Origin: CAYXAA01 sp964462985
GTDB taxonomy: Bacteria > Pseudomonadota > Alphaproteobacteria > Rhizobiales > Stappiaceae
Assembly (NCBI GenBank): GCA_964462985.1
Contig: CAYXAA010000015.1
Span: 26,737-90,736 of the forward strand
Direction of reading: 5' to 3'
DNA length: 64,000 nucleotides
Shown here: positions 42,944 to 51,716 of the stretch, one piece after another
How positions within the stretch are numbered: the stretch's first letter is position 1
Layout of the letters: each line of letters opens with the position of its first letter
Notes under the pieces: generated by a model
The model's database searches: none
The model's input: the letters and a program-made list of their open reading frames with translations, nothing else
What the model was told of the DNA's origin: nothing
Position numbers and translations under genes: made by a program

Positions 42944-45196
42944 TTGGCAGAACGGGTCGGCAAGGTGAGCGATCGACAGTCAGGGCCAAACGCAGGACCG
43001 AATGATGCGCCCCGCCCCGAGCCTGAGCGGGCGCCGCGACAGGGGCTGATCCAGCGCCTGCGCCGGGGCATGCTGTCGGCTGACGCCTGGGTCGACACCG
43101 CCCTGTGGCAGGGCGCGACGATGGTCGGTCGGGGGCTGACCGGCTACGCCGCCTTCCTGCGCCGGTTCCGTGCCCGCGGCCTCGCCAGGGTCGGAGCCGA
43201 ACTCGGCTCCGACGCCTTCACCTTCGGCCTGCTCGGCCTCGCCGTGATGCTGGCGTTCGCGCTGCCGGCCTTCCAGGAAACGGCGCGCTCCGACTGGCGC
43301 ACCACCGACGATTTTTCCGTCACCTTCCTCGACCGTTTCGGCAACGAGATCGGCCGCCGCGGCATCCTGCTCAATGACACTGTGCCGCTGGAGGACATTC
43401 CCGACCACCTGATCAAGGCAACGCTGGCGACCGAGGATCGCCGCTTCTTCCAGCATTTCGGCATCGACGTCGTCGGCACGTTCCGCGCCATGGTGGAGAA
43501 TCTGCGCGCCCGCTCGGTGGTCCAGGGCGGTTCGTCGATCACCCAGCAGCTTGCCAAGAACCTGTTCCTGTCGAATGAACGGACCCTGGAGCGCAAGATC
43601 AAGGAGGCCTTCCTGGCGCTGTGGCTGGAGGCCAACCTGACCAAGCGCGAGATCCTGAAGCTCTACCTCGACCGCGCCTACATGGGCGGCGGCACCTTCG
43701 GCGTCGCGGCGGCGGCGCAGTTTTACTTCAACAAGAACGTCCGGGAGATCAACCTCGCCGAGGCGGCGATGCTGGCGGGCCTGTTCAAGGCGCCGGCCAA
43801 GTTCGCGCCGCACATCGACCTGCCGGCCGCCCGCGCCCGCGCCAACGAGGTGCTGACGAACATGGTCCAGGCCGGCTTCATGACAGAGGGCCAGGTTATC
43901 GGCGCCAGGCGTAACCCGGCGGTCGCCGTCGACCGCTCGCGCGAAAGCGCGCCCGATCATTTCCTCGACTATGCCTTCGACCAGCTCAAGGAGCTCGCCC
44001 GCAGCCATCCCCGGCTCGCGCGCGACCGCATCGTCACCGTCCGCACCACCCTCGACCCCGGGCTGCAGCGCCAGGCGGAGGACGCAATGCTGTCGACGCT
44101 TCGCCAGTACGGCGAGCAGTACGGCGTCCAGGAGGCAGCGGTGGTGGTGCTGGTGCCCGAGGACGGGGCGGTGCGCGCCATGGTCGGCGGCCGGAACTAT
44201 GGCGCCAGCCAGTTCAATCGCGCCGTCGATGCGCTGCGCCAGCCCGGTTCCTCGTTCAAGCCCTTTGTCTACATCGCGGCCTTCATGAACGGCTACGGCA
44301 AGGAGTCGATCGTCCCCGACGCACCGATCTCGATCGGCGGCTGGAGCCCGCGCAACTACGGTCGCAGTTACGCCGGCGCTGTCACGCTGAAGACGGCGTT
44401 GACCCGGTCGATCAACACGGTGCCGGTCCGCCTCGCCCAGGCCATCGGCCGCGACAAAATCGTCGAGATCGCCCACCAGATGGGGCTCAATCACGAACTC
44501 AAGATTACCCGCGCCCTGCCGCTCGGCGTCGCCGAGGTCACCGTCATCGACATGGCCTCATCCTATGCCAGCTTCGCCACCGGCGGGCTGAAGGTGACGC
44601 CCTTCGCCATCCTCGAGGTCAAGAACTCGGCCGGCGAGGTGATCTACGACCACGGCCGCGAGGCTCCGCCGCGGAGACGGGTCCTGCCGGCCGACAAGGT
44701 CGCGGAAATGAACGACGTGCTTGTCAACGTCATCGAGAACGGAACCGGGCGGCGTGCCCGCCTGCCGGGAGTGACGGCCGCTGGCAAGACCGGCACGACC
44801 CAGGCCTATCGCGACGCCTGGTTCGTGGGCTATACCGGCAATTATGCTGCAGCGGTGTGGTTCGGCAACGACGACTTCACCTCGACCCGGCGCATGACCG
44901 GAGGCAGCCTGCCGGCGATGACCTGGCAGGCGATCATGGCTTATGCCCATCAGGGCGTGGAGCTGATCGCCCTGCCCGGCGTCGGTGCCAAGGCCGGCCC
45001 GGCCCTGGCCGCGGCCGAAGACACGCCCGACTCGGCGGCACGGCCGCGACTGTTGCGCGACCAATCCCTGGCGGTGCTGAAGGCGATCGGCGAGCGTCTC
45101 GAGGCGATCGAAGCCGCCATGTCGACGGCGAGCCCCCGACGTGCCGCCCTCGACGGGAGGACGGCACCGGAGCGTGACGGGGTGACGACGCAATGA
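42944..45196 (+). CDS. Bifunctional class A penicillin-binding protein (PBP1A family)
   Basis: About 750 residues. A basic cytoplasmic N terminus leads to one membrane helix (about 90-112). GT51 glycosyltransferase: ATEDRRFFQHFGIDVVG (catalytic Glu), GGSSITQQLAKNLFLS, KREILKLYLDRAYMGGGTFG. Transpeptidase: SxxK in QPGSSFKPF, SxN as SIN in LTRSINTVPV and KTG in AAGKTGTTQ. All catalytic residues are present, so it polymerises and cross-links peptidoglycan. The start is unsure: TTG at 42944 or GTG at 42965. The TGA overlaps the next ATG by 4 nt. Confidence 0.93.
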   Translation: MAERVGKVSDRQSGPNAGPNDAPRPEPERAPRQGLIQRLRRGMLSADAWVDTALWQGATMVGRGLTGYAAFLRRFRARGLARVGAELGSDAFTFGLLGLAVMLAFALPAFQETARSDWRTTDDFSVTFLDRFGNEIGRRGILLNDTVPLEDIPDHLIKATLATEDRRFFQHFGIDVVGTFRAMVENLRARSVVQGGSSITQQLAKNLFLSNERTLERKIKEAFLALWLEANLTKREILKLYLDRAYMGGGTFGVAAAAQFYFNKNVREINLAEAAMLAGLFKAPAKFAPHIDLPAARARANEVLTNMVQAGFMTEGQVIGARRNPAVAVDRSRESAPDHFLDYAFDQLKELARSHPRLARDRIVTVRTTLDPGLQRQAEDAMLSTLRQYGEQYGVQEAAVVVLVPEDGAVRAMVGGRNYGASQFNRAVDALRQPGSSFKPFVYIAAFMNGYGKESIVPDAPISIGGWSPRNYGRSYAGAVTLKTALTRSINTVPVRLAQAIGRDKIVEIAHQMGLNHELKITRALPLGVAEVTVIDMASSYASFATGGLKVTPFAILEVKNSAGEVIYDHGREAPPRRRVLPADKVAEMNDVLVNVIENGTGRRARLPGVTAAGKTGTTQAYRDAWFVGYTGNYAAAVWFGNDDFTSTRRMTGGSLPAMTWQAIMAYAHQGVELIALPGVGAKAGPALAAAEDTPDSAARPRLLRDQSLAVLKAIGERLEAIEAAMSTASPRRAALDGRTAPERDGVTTQ

Positions 45197-45870
45197 ACGT
45201 CCTGGCCCGGCGGCATCCGGAGCCGGCGTGGAATCCGGAGGCCGACTGGACGCGCGAGGATCCGGTGCCGGAGATCCTGGCGCCGCCCGCGTCATGGTCG
45301 GTGCTGACGCTCGTCGCGGTCGTGGCGATCGGCTTGGTTCTGGGCCTTGGCTCGGCCTATATTGCGATCGAGCGCGGCACCCTGTTCGGTGCGATGAAAC
45401 TCGGGCCGTGGCGCGCCTACCCGACGGAGGGCACCCCAGCGGCCGACCCCTATTCGGAAGCGATGCTTGCCCGGACGGGACGGGTTCCGCTCGCCAGCGG
45501 CGAGGGCCTTGCCTTCTTCGCCGAGACGGATTCCAACGGGCGCCGACTCGATCCGGCCTGCGACTACCGCCTTGAAGGCAAGACCGCCCCCTCCCGGCTC
45601 TGGACGCTCGCTGCGCTTGACGGCCGGTTTCGGATGACTAGGACCATCGCCGACCGCCCGGGTCTCACCACCTATGGCCTGCTGCGCCGTCCCGACGGCA
45701 GCTTCTCGATCATCGCTGCCCCGTTCGCCCGGCCGGGCAATTGGCTGCCCACCACCCGCGGCGCCAACGGCCTGGTGTTCGTGCTGCGGCTCTACGATAC
45801 GCCGCTCACCACCGGATCCGGCGTCGCCGACGTCGACATGCCGGCAATCGTCAGGGAGCGCTGCCCATGA
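45193..45870 (+). CDS. Membrane-anchored DUF1214 protein
   Basis: 225 residues. One N-terminal membrane helix (about 35-58, VLTLVAVVAIGLVLGLGSAY) and a periplasmic DUF1214 domain (PLASGEGLAFFAETDSNGRRLDPACDYRL, ending GLVFVLRLYDTPLTTG). DUF1214 and DUF1254 domains occur together in one protein or in adjacent genes; their biochemical role is unknown. Coupled to the PBP gene by a 4-nt overlap and to the DUF1254 gene by another. Confidence 0.85.
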   Translation: MNVLARRHPEPAWNPEADWTREDPVPEILAPPASWSVLTLVAVVAIGLVLGLGSAYIAIERGTLFGAMKLGPWRAYPTEGTPAADPYSEAMLARTGRVPLASGEGLAFFAETDSNGRRLDPACDYRLEGKTAPSRLWTLAALDGRFRMTRTIADRPGLTTYGLLRRPDGSFSIIAAPFARPGNWLPTTRGANGLVFVLRLYDTPLTTGSGVADVDMPAIVRERCP

Positions 45871-46493
45871 CGCTGCGCCGGATCGAAGTCCTGCCAGTGA
45901 CGCCGCATCGCTCCGGCCGGCGGGAAAGGATGCCGCGGCTCACGATCGTCCGCCTGGTGCTGATCGCGCTCGCTGGCCTCTTCCTCGGCGGCATTATTCA
46001 CATCGCGACTGTGTTCCTGGTGCCGATCCAGGTGCCGGACCGTGCCTATGAACGTGTCGGAGCCTTCGGTGACGACGGCCAGTTCAACCTGCTGCCGATC
46101 ACCACGGCGGAGTCCGAGCCCCTGCCCCTGCTCGACCCGACCATGGAACACGCCGTCTGCCGCTTCCACCTGCAGAACGGGCCGGTCCGCATCGAGGCCG
46201 ATCTGCCAGCACCTTTCTGGTCCTTCGTCCTGTTCAGCCGGCACGGCGAGGCGCTCTACAGCCTCAACGACCGCACCTCCGGCACCGGTCGGCTCACCAT
46301 GCTGGTTCTCACCCCGCAGCAGCTCAGCGTGCTGCGCGAGCATCCCCCTGCCGACCTGGAGGACCTAATCGTGATCGAGACCGAGGCGGAGGACGTGTTC
46401 GCGCTGCTGCGCGCCTTCGTTCCCGACGAACACCACCGCGACCCGATCGTCACCAGTCTGCTCAGCGCCCAGTGCCGGACACTTGAGGGTTAG
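45867..46493 (+). CDS. Membrane-anchored DUF1254 protein
   Basis: 208 residues from the ATG at 45867, overlapping the previous TGA. One membrane helix (about 26-48) and a DUF1254-type periplasmic domain (DPTMEHAVCRFHLQNGPVRI, APFWSFVLFSRHGEALYSLND). It forms a pair with DUF1214. The two together with the PBP suggest an envelope-assembly operon, but the link is positional only. Confidence 0.85.
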   Translation: MTLRRIEVLPVTPHRSGRRERMPRLTIVRLVLIALAGLFLGGIIHIATVFLVPIQVPDRAYERVGAFGDDGQFNLLPITTAESEPLPLLDPTMEHAVCRFHLQNGPVRIEADLPAPFWSFVLFSRHGEALYSLNDRTSGTGRLTMLVLTPQQLSVLREHPPADLEDLIVIETEAEDVFALLRAFVPDEHHRDPIVTSLLSAQCRTLEG

Positions 46494-46723
46494 CCGCGCC
46501 CTTGCCTTGCGAGGCCGGCCGCGGCGCCCTGAGACGGTCGGCTGTCAGCTCTGGCGCAACCACCGCCCTTCGCCGAAAACCCGTCAACATTTCCAGCACT
46601 TAACGCACTCCTGCGCGCTGTTGACAAATTCTTGCCACACTCCATTCAAAGATCAGCGGTCGCGTCGCGGCCGAAGGTCGTGGCCGCGCGCAATGGGGGG
46701 TTTTTGCACGCAAACGGGCATTG
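46494..46723 (+). promoter_or_regulatory. Region upstream of the NEW3-ABC operon with a candidate promoter
   Basis: TTGACA at 46621-46626 is a perfect sigma70 -35 hexamer; 17 nt later ATTCAA is a weak -10 candidate. It precedes the small ORF at 46724 and the NEW3-ABC genes in the same direction. The surrounding 230 nt show no gene. Confidence 0.4.
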
Positions 46724-47113
46724 ATGTCGTCTCCTACGCAAGAGCCGATCGCATTGCCATCTGGAACAGCCGGCCTGCTACGCTCGATGCTGAGCGTGGC
46801 ACTTGCCCTGGCGTTCCTGTTTGTCGCGGCCGCACAGCCGGCGCTGGCGCCGACCCGTGCTCCTGGGCCGAGGGCAGCCAACCCCGGCGACGTGTCGCGC
46901 CACCACGGGCTTCCACAGCTCGCCACCCTGGCCGAAACGCTCACCGAGCAATTCGTGCCGTTGCGGGCAACACTGGCTTCCCCCGTGCTCGCCGCCCTGC
47001 GACTCGGTGTCGTCGTGCCGGTGGCCTGGCGCCCTCGCAGGCTTTCTAGCCGCGACCGCACCCCGCCCGGCCTGCCTCTCAGCCGCGGTCCACCGCAATC
47101 GCGTCTCGTCTGA
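46724..47113 (+). CDS. Possible small exported or membrane protein, unknown
   Basis: 129 residues. The N terminus MSSPTQEPIALPSGTAGLL is followed by a strong hydrophobic segment (MLSVALALAFLFVAAAQPALA) that could be a signal peptide or anchor; the rest is Pro/Arg-rich and low in complexity. No family is recognised. It precedes the NEW3-ABC operon by 60 nt. Composition could also come from chance reading in high-GC DNA, so it is uncertain. Confidence 0.35.
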   Translation: MSSPTQEPIALPSGTAGLLRSMLSVALALAFLFVAAAQPALAPTRAPGPRAANPGDVSRHHGLPQLATLAETLTEQFVPLRATLASPVLAALRLGVVVPVAWRPRRLSSRDRTPPGLPLSRGPPQSRLV

Positions 47114-47172
47114 GCCATGTTCCCTGCCGGCCGCGCCGGCCGGCTTTGTGACGATTCGCAATTGAGGTTGCC

Positions 47173-48375
47173 ATGAAGACGAATGCTCTCGGCGCCTGCC
47201 TGGCGCTGTTCACTGCTGCGCTGGTCGCCGCACCCGCCACGATCCATTCTGCCGCGGCCCAGACCACTCAGACATCGGCGGACGCCCCGGTTGCCCGCGG
47301 CTTCTGGGTCACCGCCAGCCATCCCGATATTTCGATCGCCCCGGGCGAGACCGCGAGCTTTCCGCTGAAGCTTCTCAACGCCACCGATGCTCCGCGCCGG
47401 GCCTCGCTCAAGGTCGCTGGCCTGCCTGAAGGCTGGACCTACACATTGAAGGCCGGCGGCACCATCGTTGCCTCGGCCATGGTGCTGCCCGACGAGACCG
47501 CCTCGCTGTCACTCGAGGTCGTGCCGCCGGAAGAGGCCGAGAACAAGACCTACGAATTCGAGGTCGCCGCCGACTGGGCGACCGGCTCCGGCACGCTACC
47601 GCTGACGGTTTCGCTCGCCGATATTCCGACCGGGCAGACCGAGCTGAAGCCGAAGCTTCCGGCACTGCGCGGCACCGCATCCTCCACCTTCAAATACGAG
47701 ATGAAGCTCACAAACGGTGGAGCCGAGGAGGCGCTGTTCAACCTCGCCGCCGAGGTGCCCCCGGGGTTTTCCACCACGTTCAAGCGCGGCTACGGCTCCG
47801 AGGAGATCACCGGCGTGCCGGTCGAGGCGGGCGCCAGCGAGAACATCACCCTGGAGGTCCGGCCCAACAACACCGTGCCGGCGGGCGACTATCCGGTCAA
47901 TGTCTCGGCCGTCGCCGGGTCGCAATCCGCCTCCGCCGAGCTCAAGATGACCGTGACCGGTACGCCCAGCCTGCGCCTGGTCGGTCCGCAGCAACGGCTG
48001 AGCGGCACGGCGGTCGCCGGCCAGGAGACGACCTTCCCCTTCACTGTCCGCAACTCCGGCAGCGCCCCGGCCAAGCAGGTCGAGCTCAAGGCCACGGCGC
48101 CGGGTGGATGGGAGGTCACATTCGAGCCGGCCGAATTCCCTGAGCTGGCGGCCGGCGCGGAGGAGGAGGTCACGGTCCGGATGCGTCCGACCGAGAAGGC
48201 GATCGCCGGCGACTACATGGTGACGCTGCGCGGCCAGGCCGACGGCATTTCCGAAAGCACGGACTTCCGCGTCACCGTCGGGACATCGACCATGTGGGGC
48301 ATCGCCGGGGTCGGCATCATCGGCGCCGCCGCGCTGGTCCTGGTCGGAGCCGTATTCCGCTACGGCCGGCGGTGA
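47173..48375 (+). CDS. Exported NEW3-domain protein, partner of an ABC transporter
   Basis: 400 residues. Signal peptide (about 1-29, ending AAAQ), then repeated Ig-like/NEW3 beta-sandwich domains (HPDISIAPGETASFPLKLLN, LPEGWTYTLKAGG, then GWEVTFEPAEFPELAAGAEE), and a C-terminal membrane helix (about 375-396) with a basic end. It is thus anchored with a large extracytoplasmic part. NEW3 proteins of this kind are encoded with ABC-2 type ATPase and permease genes. Substrate recognition or adhesion is inferred. Confidence 0.85.
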   Translation: MKTNALGACLALFTAALVAAPATIHSAAAQTTQTSADAPVARGFWVTASHPDISIAPGETASFPLKLLNATDAPRRASLKVAGLPEGWTYTLKAGGTIVASAMVLPDETASLSLEVVPPEEAENKTYEFEVAADWATGSGTLPLTVSLADIPTGQTELKPKLPALRGTASSTFKYEMKLTNGGAEEALFNLAAEVPPGFSTTFKRGYGSEEITGVPVEAGASENITLEVRPNNTVPAGDYPVNVSAVAGSQSASAELKMTVTGTPSLRLVGPQQRLSGTAVAGQETTFPFTVRNSGSAPAKQVELKATAPGGWEVTFEPAEFPELAAGAEEEVTVRMRPTEKAIAGDYMVTLRGQADGISESTDFRVTVGTSTMWGIAGVGIIGAAALVLVGAVFRYGRR

Positions 48376-48380
48376 CCGCC

Positions 48381-49313
48381 ATGGCTGAAACCGTTATCAA
48401 GGCCGCAGGGCTCACCAAGCGCTACGGCCGCACCACCGTCGTCGACGGCGTCGACCTCACGGTGGAGCAAGGCGAGGTCGTCGGCCTGCTCGGGCCCAAC
48501 GGTGCCGGCAAGACCACGACCATCCTCATGCTGCTCGGGCTGACGGAGCCTTCCGCCGGTTCGGTCAGCATTCTCGGTCTCGACCCGCTGCGCGAGCCGC
48601 TCGCCGTCAAGCGTCAGGTCGGCTATCTGCCCGATGCCGTCGGCTTTTACGACGGCCTCACCGGGCGGGAAAACCTGCGCTACACGGCCAGGCTCGGCGA
48701 GCTCCCCGCCGCGGTCGCGGACCAGAGGATGGAGACGGCGCTCGAGCGGGTCCGTCTCACCGCGGTCGGAGACAGAAGGGTGGCGACCTATTCGCGCGGC
48801 ATGCGACAGCGGCTGGGCCTCGCCGAGCTGCTGATGCGCGACACGAAGATCGCCATTCTTGACGAGCCGACCTCCGGCCTCGACCCGCAGTCGACCACGG
48901 AGCTGCTCGAGCTGATCCGGGGCTTTGCCCAGGAGGGGCGGACCGTGCTGATCTCGTCGCACCTGCTCGATGTGGTGCAGTCGATCTGCAGCCGGGTCGC
49001 GCTCTTCAACAAGGGACGGATCGGCTTCGTCGGGACGGTCGCCGAACTTGCCGACAAGGTCGCCGACGGCGCCTTCCGCGTCGACGTCGCCGCCGAGGGC
49101 ATCGACCTTGCGGCGCTCGGCGCCTCGGTCGAGGGCATCAATGCCGTCACCCGCCTCGACGACGGCCGCTGGCAGGTATCGGCCGCGCGCGACGTGCGGC
49201 CGGAACTCGCCCGCATCATCGTCGAGCGCGGCGGCGCGCTGAAGAGCCTCGATGCCCACAGCACCGGTCTCAGCGAGGCCTACAACCGCTTCTTCAGGGA
49301 GGCACAGCCATGA
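48381..49313 (+). CDS. ABC transporter ATP-binding protein (ABC-2/NosF-like)
   Basis: 310 residues from the ATG at 48381. Walker A GPNGAGKTTT, Q-loop VGYLPDAVGFYDGLTG, signature YSRGMRQRLGLAE, Walker B IAILDEPTSGLDPQ, H-loop SSHLL. The signature is a YSRGM variant of LSGGQ, as usual in ABC-2 exporters. A C-terminal domain of about 90 residues follows. It starts 5 nt after the NEW3 gene and overlaps the permease gene by 4 nt, giving one operon. Confidence 0.93.
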   Translation: MAETVIKAAGLTKRYGRTTVVDGVDLTVEQGEVVGLLGPNGAGKTTTILMLLGLTEPSAGSVSILGLDPLREPLAVKRQVGYLPDAVGFYDGLTGRENLRYTARLGELPAAVADQRMETALERVRLTAVGDRRVATYSRGMRQRLGLAELLMRDTKIAILDEPTSGLDPQSTTELLELIRGFAQEGRTVLISSHLLDVVQSICSRVALFNKGRIGFVGTVAELADKVADGAFRVDVAAEGIDLAALGASVEGINAVTRLDDGRWQVSAARDVRPELARIIVERGGALKSLDAHSTGLSEAYNRFFREAQP

Positions 49314-50263
49314 AACGCGAGGGTTCGCCGCTGAAGGGCGTGACGGCGGTCGCGCTCAAGGAGGCGGCCGATCACCTGACCAGCGCCCGGATGCATCTCA
49401 TCATGCTCCTGGTGCTGCTGACCGCCGCCGGCGCAGTCTATGCCGCGATCGACCAGATCCGGGCGACCACGGCCCAGGACGAATTCCTGTTCCTGAAGCT
49501 TTTCACGGTCGCGCGCGACCCGCTGCCGTCGTTCGCCGCTTTCATGGGCTTCCTGCTGCCGCTGGTGGCGATCGCGCTCGGTTTCGACAGCGTCAACGGC
49601 GAGTTCGGTCGCCGCACCATGAGCCGGATCCTGGCCCAGCCGATCTATCGCGACGCCGTGCTGTTCGGCAAATTCCTCGGCGGGCTGCTGGTCATCGCCA
49701 TCGCGCTTATCACGCTGTGGCTGCTGATGGTCGGACTCGGCATCCTCCTGCTTGGCCTGCCCCCGTCGGGAGCCGACGTCGCCAGGGGCCTGGCCTATCT
49801 CGTCGCGACGCTGGTCTATGCCGGGGTGTGGCTGGCGCTGGCGCTCGCCTTCTCCACCCTGGTCCGCTCCCCGGCGACATCGGCCCTTGCGGCGCTATCG
49901 GTGTGGCTGATCTTCTCGATGTTCTGGCAGCTGATCGTGCCGTTCCTGGCCGGAGTGTTCGCCCCGATCGACCCGTTCGACCCGATGTCGCTGGTGCACC
50001 GGTTCGAGGTGCAGCAGGCGCTGTCGCGGCTGTCCCCGGCGACGCTGTATGGCGAGATCGCCCAGCTCCTGCTCGACCCGACATCGCGGACGGTCGGCCC
50101 GGTGTTCATGGCGCAGCTCCAGGGCGCCCTGATCGGCGCGCCGCTGCCGACCGGCGAGAGCATCAAGATCATCTGGCCGCAGGTCGCCAGCCTCTTCGCC
50201 GGCATGGTGCTGCTGTTCACGCTGGCCTATGTCGTGTTCCAGCGCCAGGAGGTCAGGGCGTAG
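49310..50263 (+). CDS. ABC transporter permease (ABC-2 family, NosY-like)
   Basis: 317 residues. About six membrane helices (around 25-45, 80-100, 120-150, 165-190, 200-225, 285-305) separated by short loops. The DSVNGEFGRRTMSRILAQPI segment after helix 2 is the typical ABC-2/NosY coupling loop. It forms the pore with the upstream ATPase. The exported or imported substrate cannot be read from the sequence. Confidence 0.9.
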   Translation: MKREGSPLKGVTAVALKEAADHLTSARMHLIMLLVLLTAAGAVYAAIDQIRATTAQDEFLFLKLFTVARDPLPSFAAFMGFLLPLVAIALGFDSVNGEFGRRTMSRILAQPIYRDAVLFGKFLGGLLVIAIALITLWLLMVGLGILLLGLPPSGADVARGLAYLVATLVYAGVWLALALAFSTLVRSPATSALAALSVWLIFSMFWQLIVPFLAGVFAPIDPFDPMSLVHRFEVQQALSRLSPATLYGEIAQLLLDPTSRTVGPVFMAQLQGALIGAPLPTGESIKIIWPQVASLFAGMVLLFTLAYVVFQRQEVRA

Positions 50264-50393
50264 CAGGAGGAGGCGGCTTCCGGGGCCGGGAGGCACGCCC
50301 GGCTCCAGACCGTCCGCGCACGGCTCCAGGCTCTCCATCATCCTCCCGCCGGAGCGGCGGCCACGGCGGCGCCAGCGCCGCGACGGCCGCCCC

Positions 50394-50705
50394 TCACCCG
50401 CCCCTCACCACCGTCACGTGCACCGCCTTCTCGGTCGGGACCCAGTCCTTGAAGGTGTAGCCGCGCTCGGGCAAATCGAGCCCGGCAAACAGGTGCTCGC
50501 CGCCGCCGAGGAGCTGCTGCGCGATCGCCAGATGCATCTCGTCGATCAGGCCGGCTTCAAGATATTGCCGAACGGTGGAGACACCGCCGCCGATGCGGAT
50601 GTCCTTGCCGCCCGCCGCCGCCCTCGCCTGCTCCAGCGCCGCCTCGATGCCGCCGGTGACGAAATGGAAGGTCGTGCCGCCCGCCATCTCGATTGCTTTT
50701 TGCAA
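50394..50705 (-). pseudogene. Truncated dihydrofolate reductase/RibD-C family remnant
   Basis: About 103 residues match only the C-terminal half of a dihydrofolate-reductase-like family protein: TTFHFVTGGIEAALEQARAA, KDIRIGGGVSTVRQYLEAGL and IDEMHLAIAQQLLGGGEHLF. The N-terminal NADPH-binding half (normally about 90 residues more) is absent; upstream of 50705 the reading becomes unrelated. No upstream promoter or ribosome-binding site is visible. Most likely a decaying fragment. Confidence 0.75.
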
Positions 50706-50794
50706 GCAGTTTGGTTCCGTGCCATTCCTCTAAGCGGCCGGTGGAACCTTCTTGCGGCTCTCCGGGTTCAAAGCCAGAACCAAAGGAGACGGCC

Positions 50795-50863
50795 ATGTAC
50801 AATATCTTCTACATCATCGGCGTCGTGGTCGTGGTGCTCTTCGCCTTCAGTTTGATAGCGTGA
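50795..50863 (+). CDS. 22-aa membrane miniprotein
   Basis: An ATG preceded by AAAGGAGACGGCC (strong Shine-Dalgarno) opens MYNIFYIIGVVVVVLFAFSL plus two more residues before TGA at 50861-50863. It is a single hydrophobic helix. The next gene (50875) starts 12 nt later, so both are probably on one transcript. Similar tiny one-helix proteins occur near stress genes in Rhizobiales; function unknown. Too short for normal gene finding. Confidence 0.7.
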   Translation: MYNIFYIIGVVVVVLFAFSLIA

Positions 50864-50874
50864 CGGAGGCAGCC

Positions 50875-51324
50875 ATGGCCCATCCAAAGAGCGAGACCGC
50901 GAACCGCGCCGCCGAGGACATCGGCACCGTCGCCGCCGAGGCGAGATCAAGGGCCGGCGAGGAAGTCAGAACCCGCGCAGAGGGGGCGAAGTCCTCTCTT
51001 GCCGACGAAATGGCGAGCGTCGCCTCCGCCCTGAAGGCGGCCGCACGTGAATATGACAGCGGGTCGACCGGATCGAAGACCTTTGCAGATATTGCAGAGG
51101 GGCTGGAGCGCGCGTCGGACACCGTCCGGCACAAGAGCCTGGGCGCCATGGTCTCCGACCTCAATTCATATGCCCGGGCCCATCCGGCGGTGTTCCTAGG
51201 CGGGGCAGCGCTGCTCGGGTTTGCCGCCAGCCGGTTCGCGAAGACATCCGCTGAAGGCCCCTCACGACCGGCGGCTGCCACCGCGAGCGCGCCGTCCACC
51301 GACACGACGGAGTTCAGGCCATGA
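50875..51324 (+). CDS. Nutrient-deprivation-induced-like protein with one membrane helix
   Basis: 149 residues from the ATG at 50875, after GGAGGCAGCC. The N-terminal part is charged and helical (ETANRAAEDIGTVAAEARSR). A conserved middle part (TFADIAEGLERASDTVRHKS) precedes a membrane segment (PAVFLGGAALLGFAASRF) and a low-complexity Ala/Thr tail. Resembles Rhizobiales proteins named nutrient deprivation-induced protein. It overlaps the holin-like gene by 4 nt. Confidence 0.75.
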   Translation: MAHPKSETANRAAEDIGTVAAEARSRAGEEVRTRAEGAKSSLADEMASVASALKAAAREYDSGSTGSKTFADIAEGLERASDTVRHKSLGAMVSDLNSYARAHPAVFLGGAALLGFAASRFAKTSAEGPSRPAAATASAPSTDTTEFRP

Positions 51325-51716
51325 CGGACCAGACTGCCAGCACGCGGACCCTGTTCGCGGACGTGCTGACGCATCTCAGCAACCTGATCCGCGGCGAGGT
51401 CGACCTCGCCCGGGCCGAGATGTCCGAGAAGCTTTCGACGGCAGGCACGGCAATCGGCCTGCTGATCGCGGGCATCGTCGTTGCCCTGACGGCGCTCAAC
51501 GTTCTTGCCGCCGCGCTGGTCGCGGCGATCACCGAAGCCGGCATTGCCGGCGTATGGGCGGCCCTGATCGTCGGCGTCGGCTTCGCCGTGATCGCTTTTG
51601 CACTTTGCTACAAGGGCATGAGCGATCTGCGGCCGATCAACCTCACCCCGACCCGCACCGTCAAGGACCTTCGCCGCGACGCGGCCGTCTTGAAGGAGGC
51701 CCGCCATGAGCACTGA
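51321..51716 (+). CDS. Phage holin superfamily III/DUF1469-type membrane protein (not a phage gene)
   Basis: 131 residues. The first part is helical (LFADVLTHLSNLIRGEVDLA, RAEMSEKLSTAGTAIG), followed by two membrane helices (about 44-70 and 78-102). This putative holin-X family is common in bacterial stress operons with DUF3618 proteins and is not linked to lysis here. It overlaps both neighbours. Confidence 0.85.
   Translation: MTDQTASTRTLFADVLTHLSNLIRGEVDLARAEMSEKLSTAGTAIGLLIAGIVVALTALNVLAAALVAAITEAGIAGVWAALIVGVGFAVIAFALCYKGMSDLRPINLTPTRTVKDLRRDAAVLKEARHEH

Noticed and set aside
51321..51716. Holin-family gene as a sign of a second prophage
   Set aside because: The superfamily III holin-like domain is common in chromosomal stress operons and its neighbours are not phage genes.
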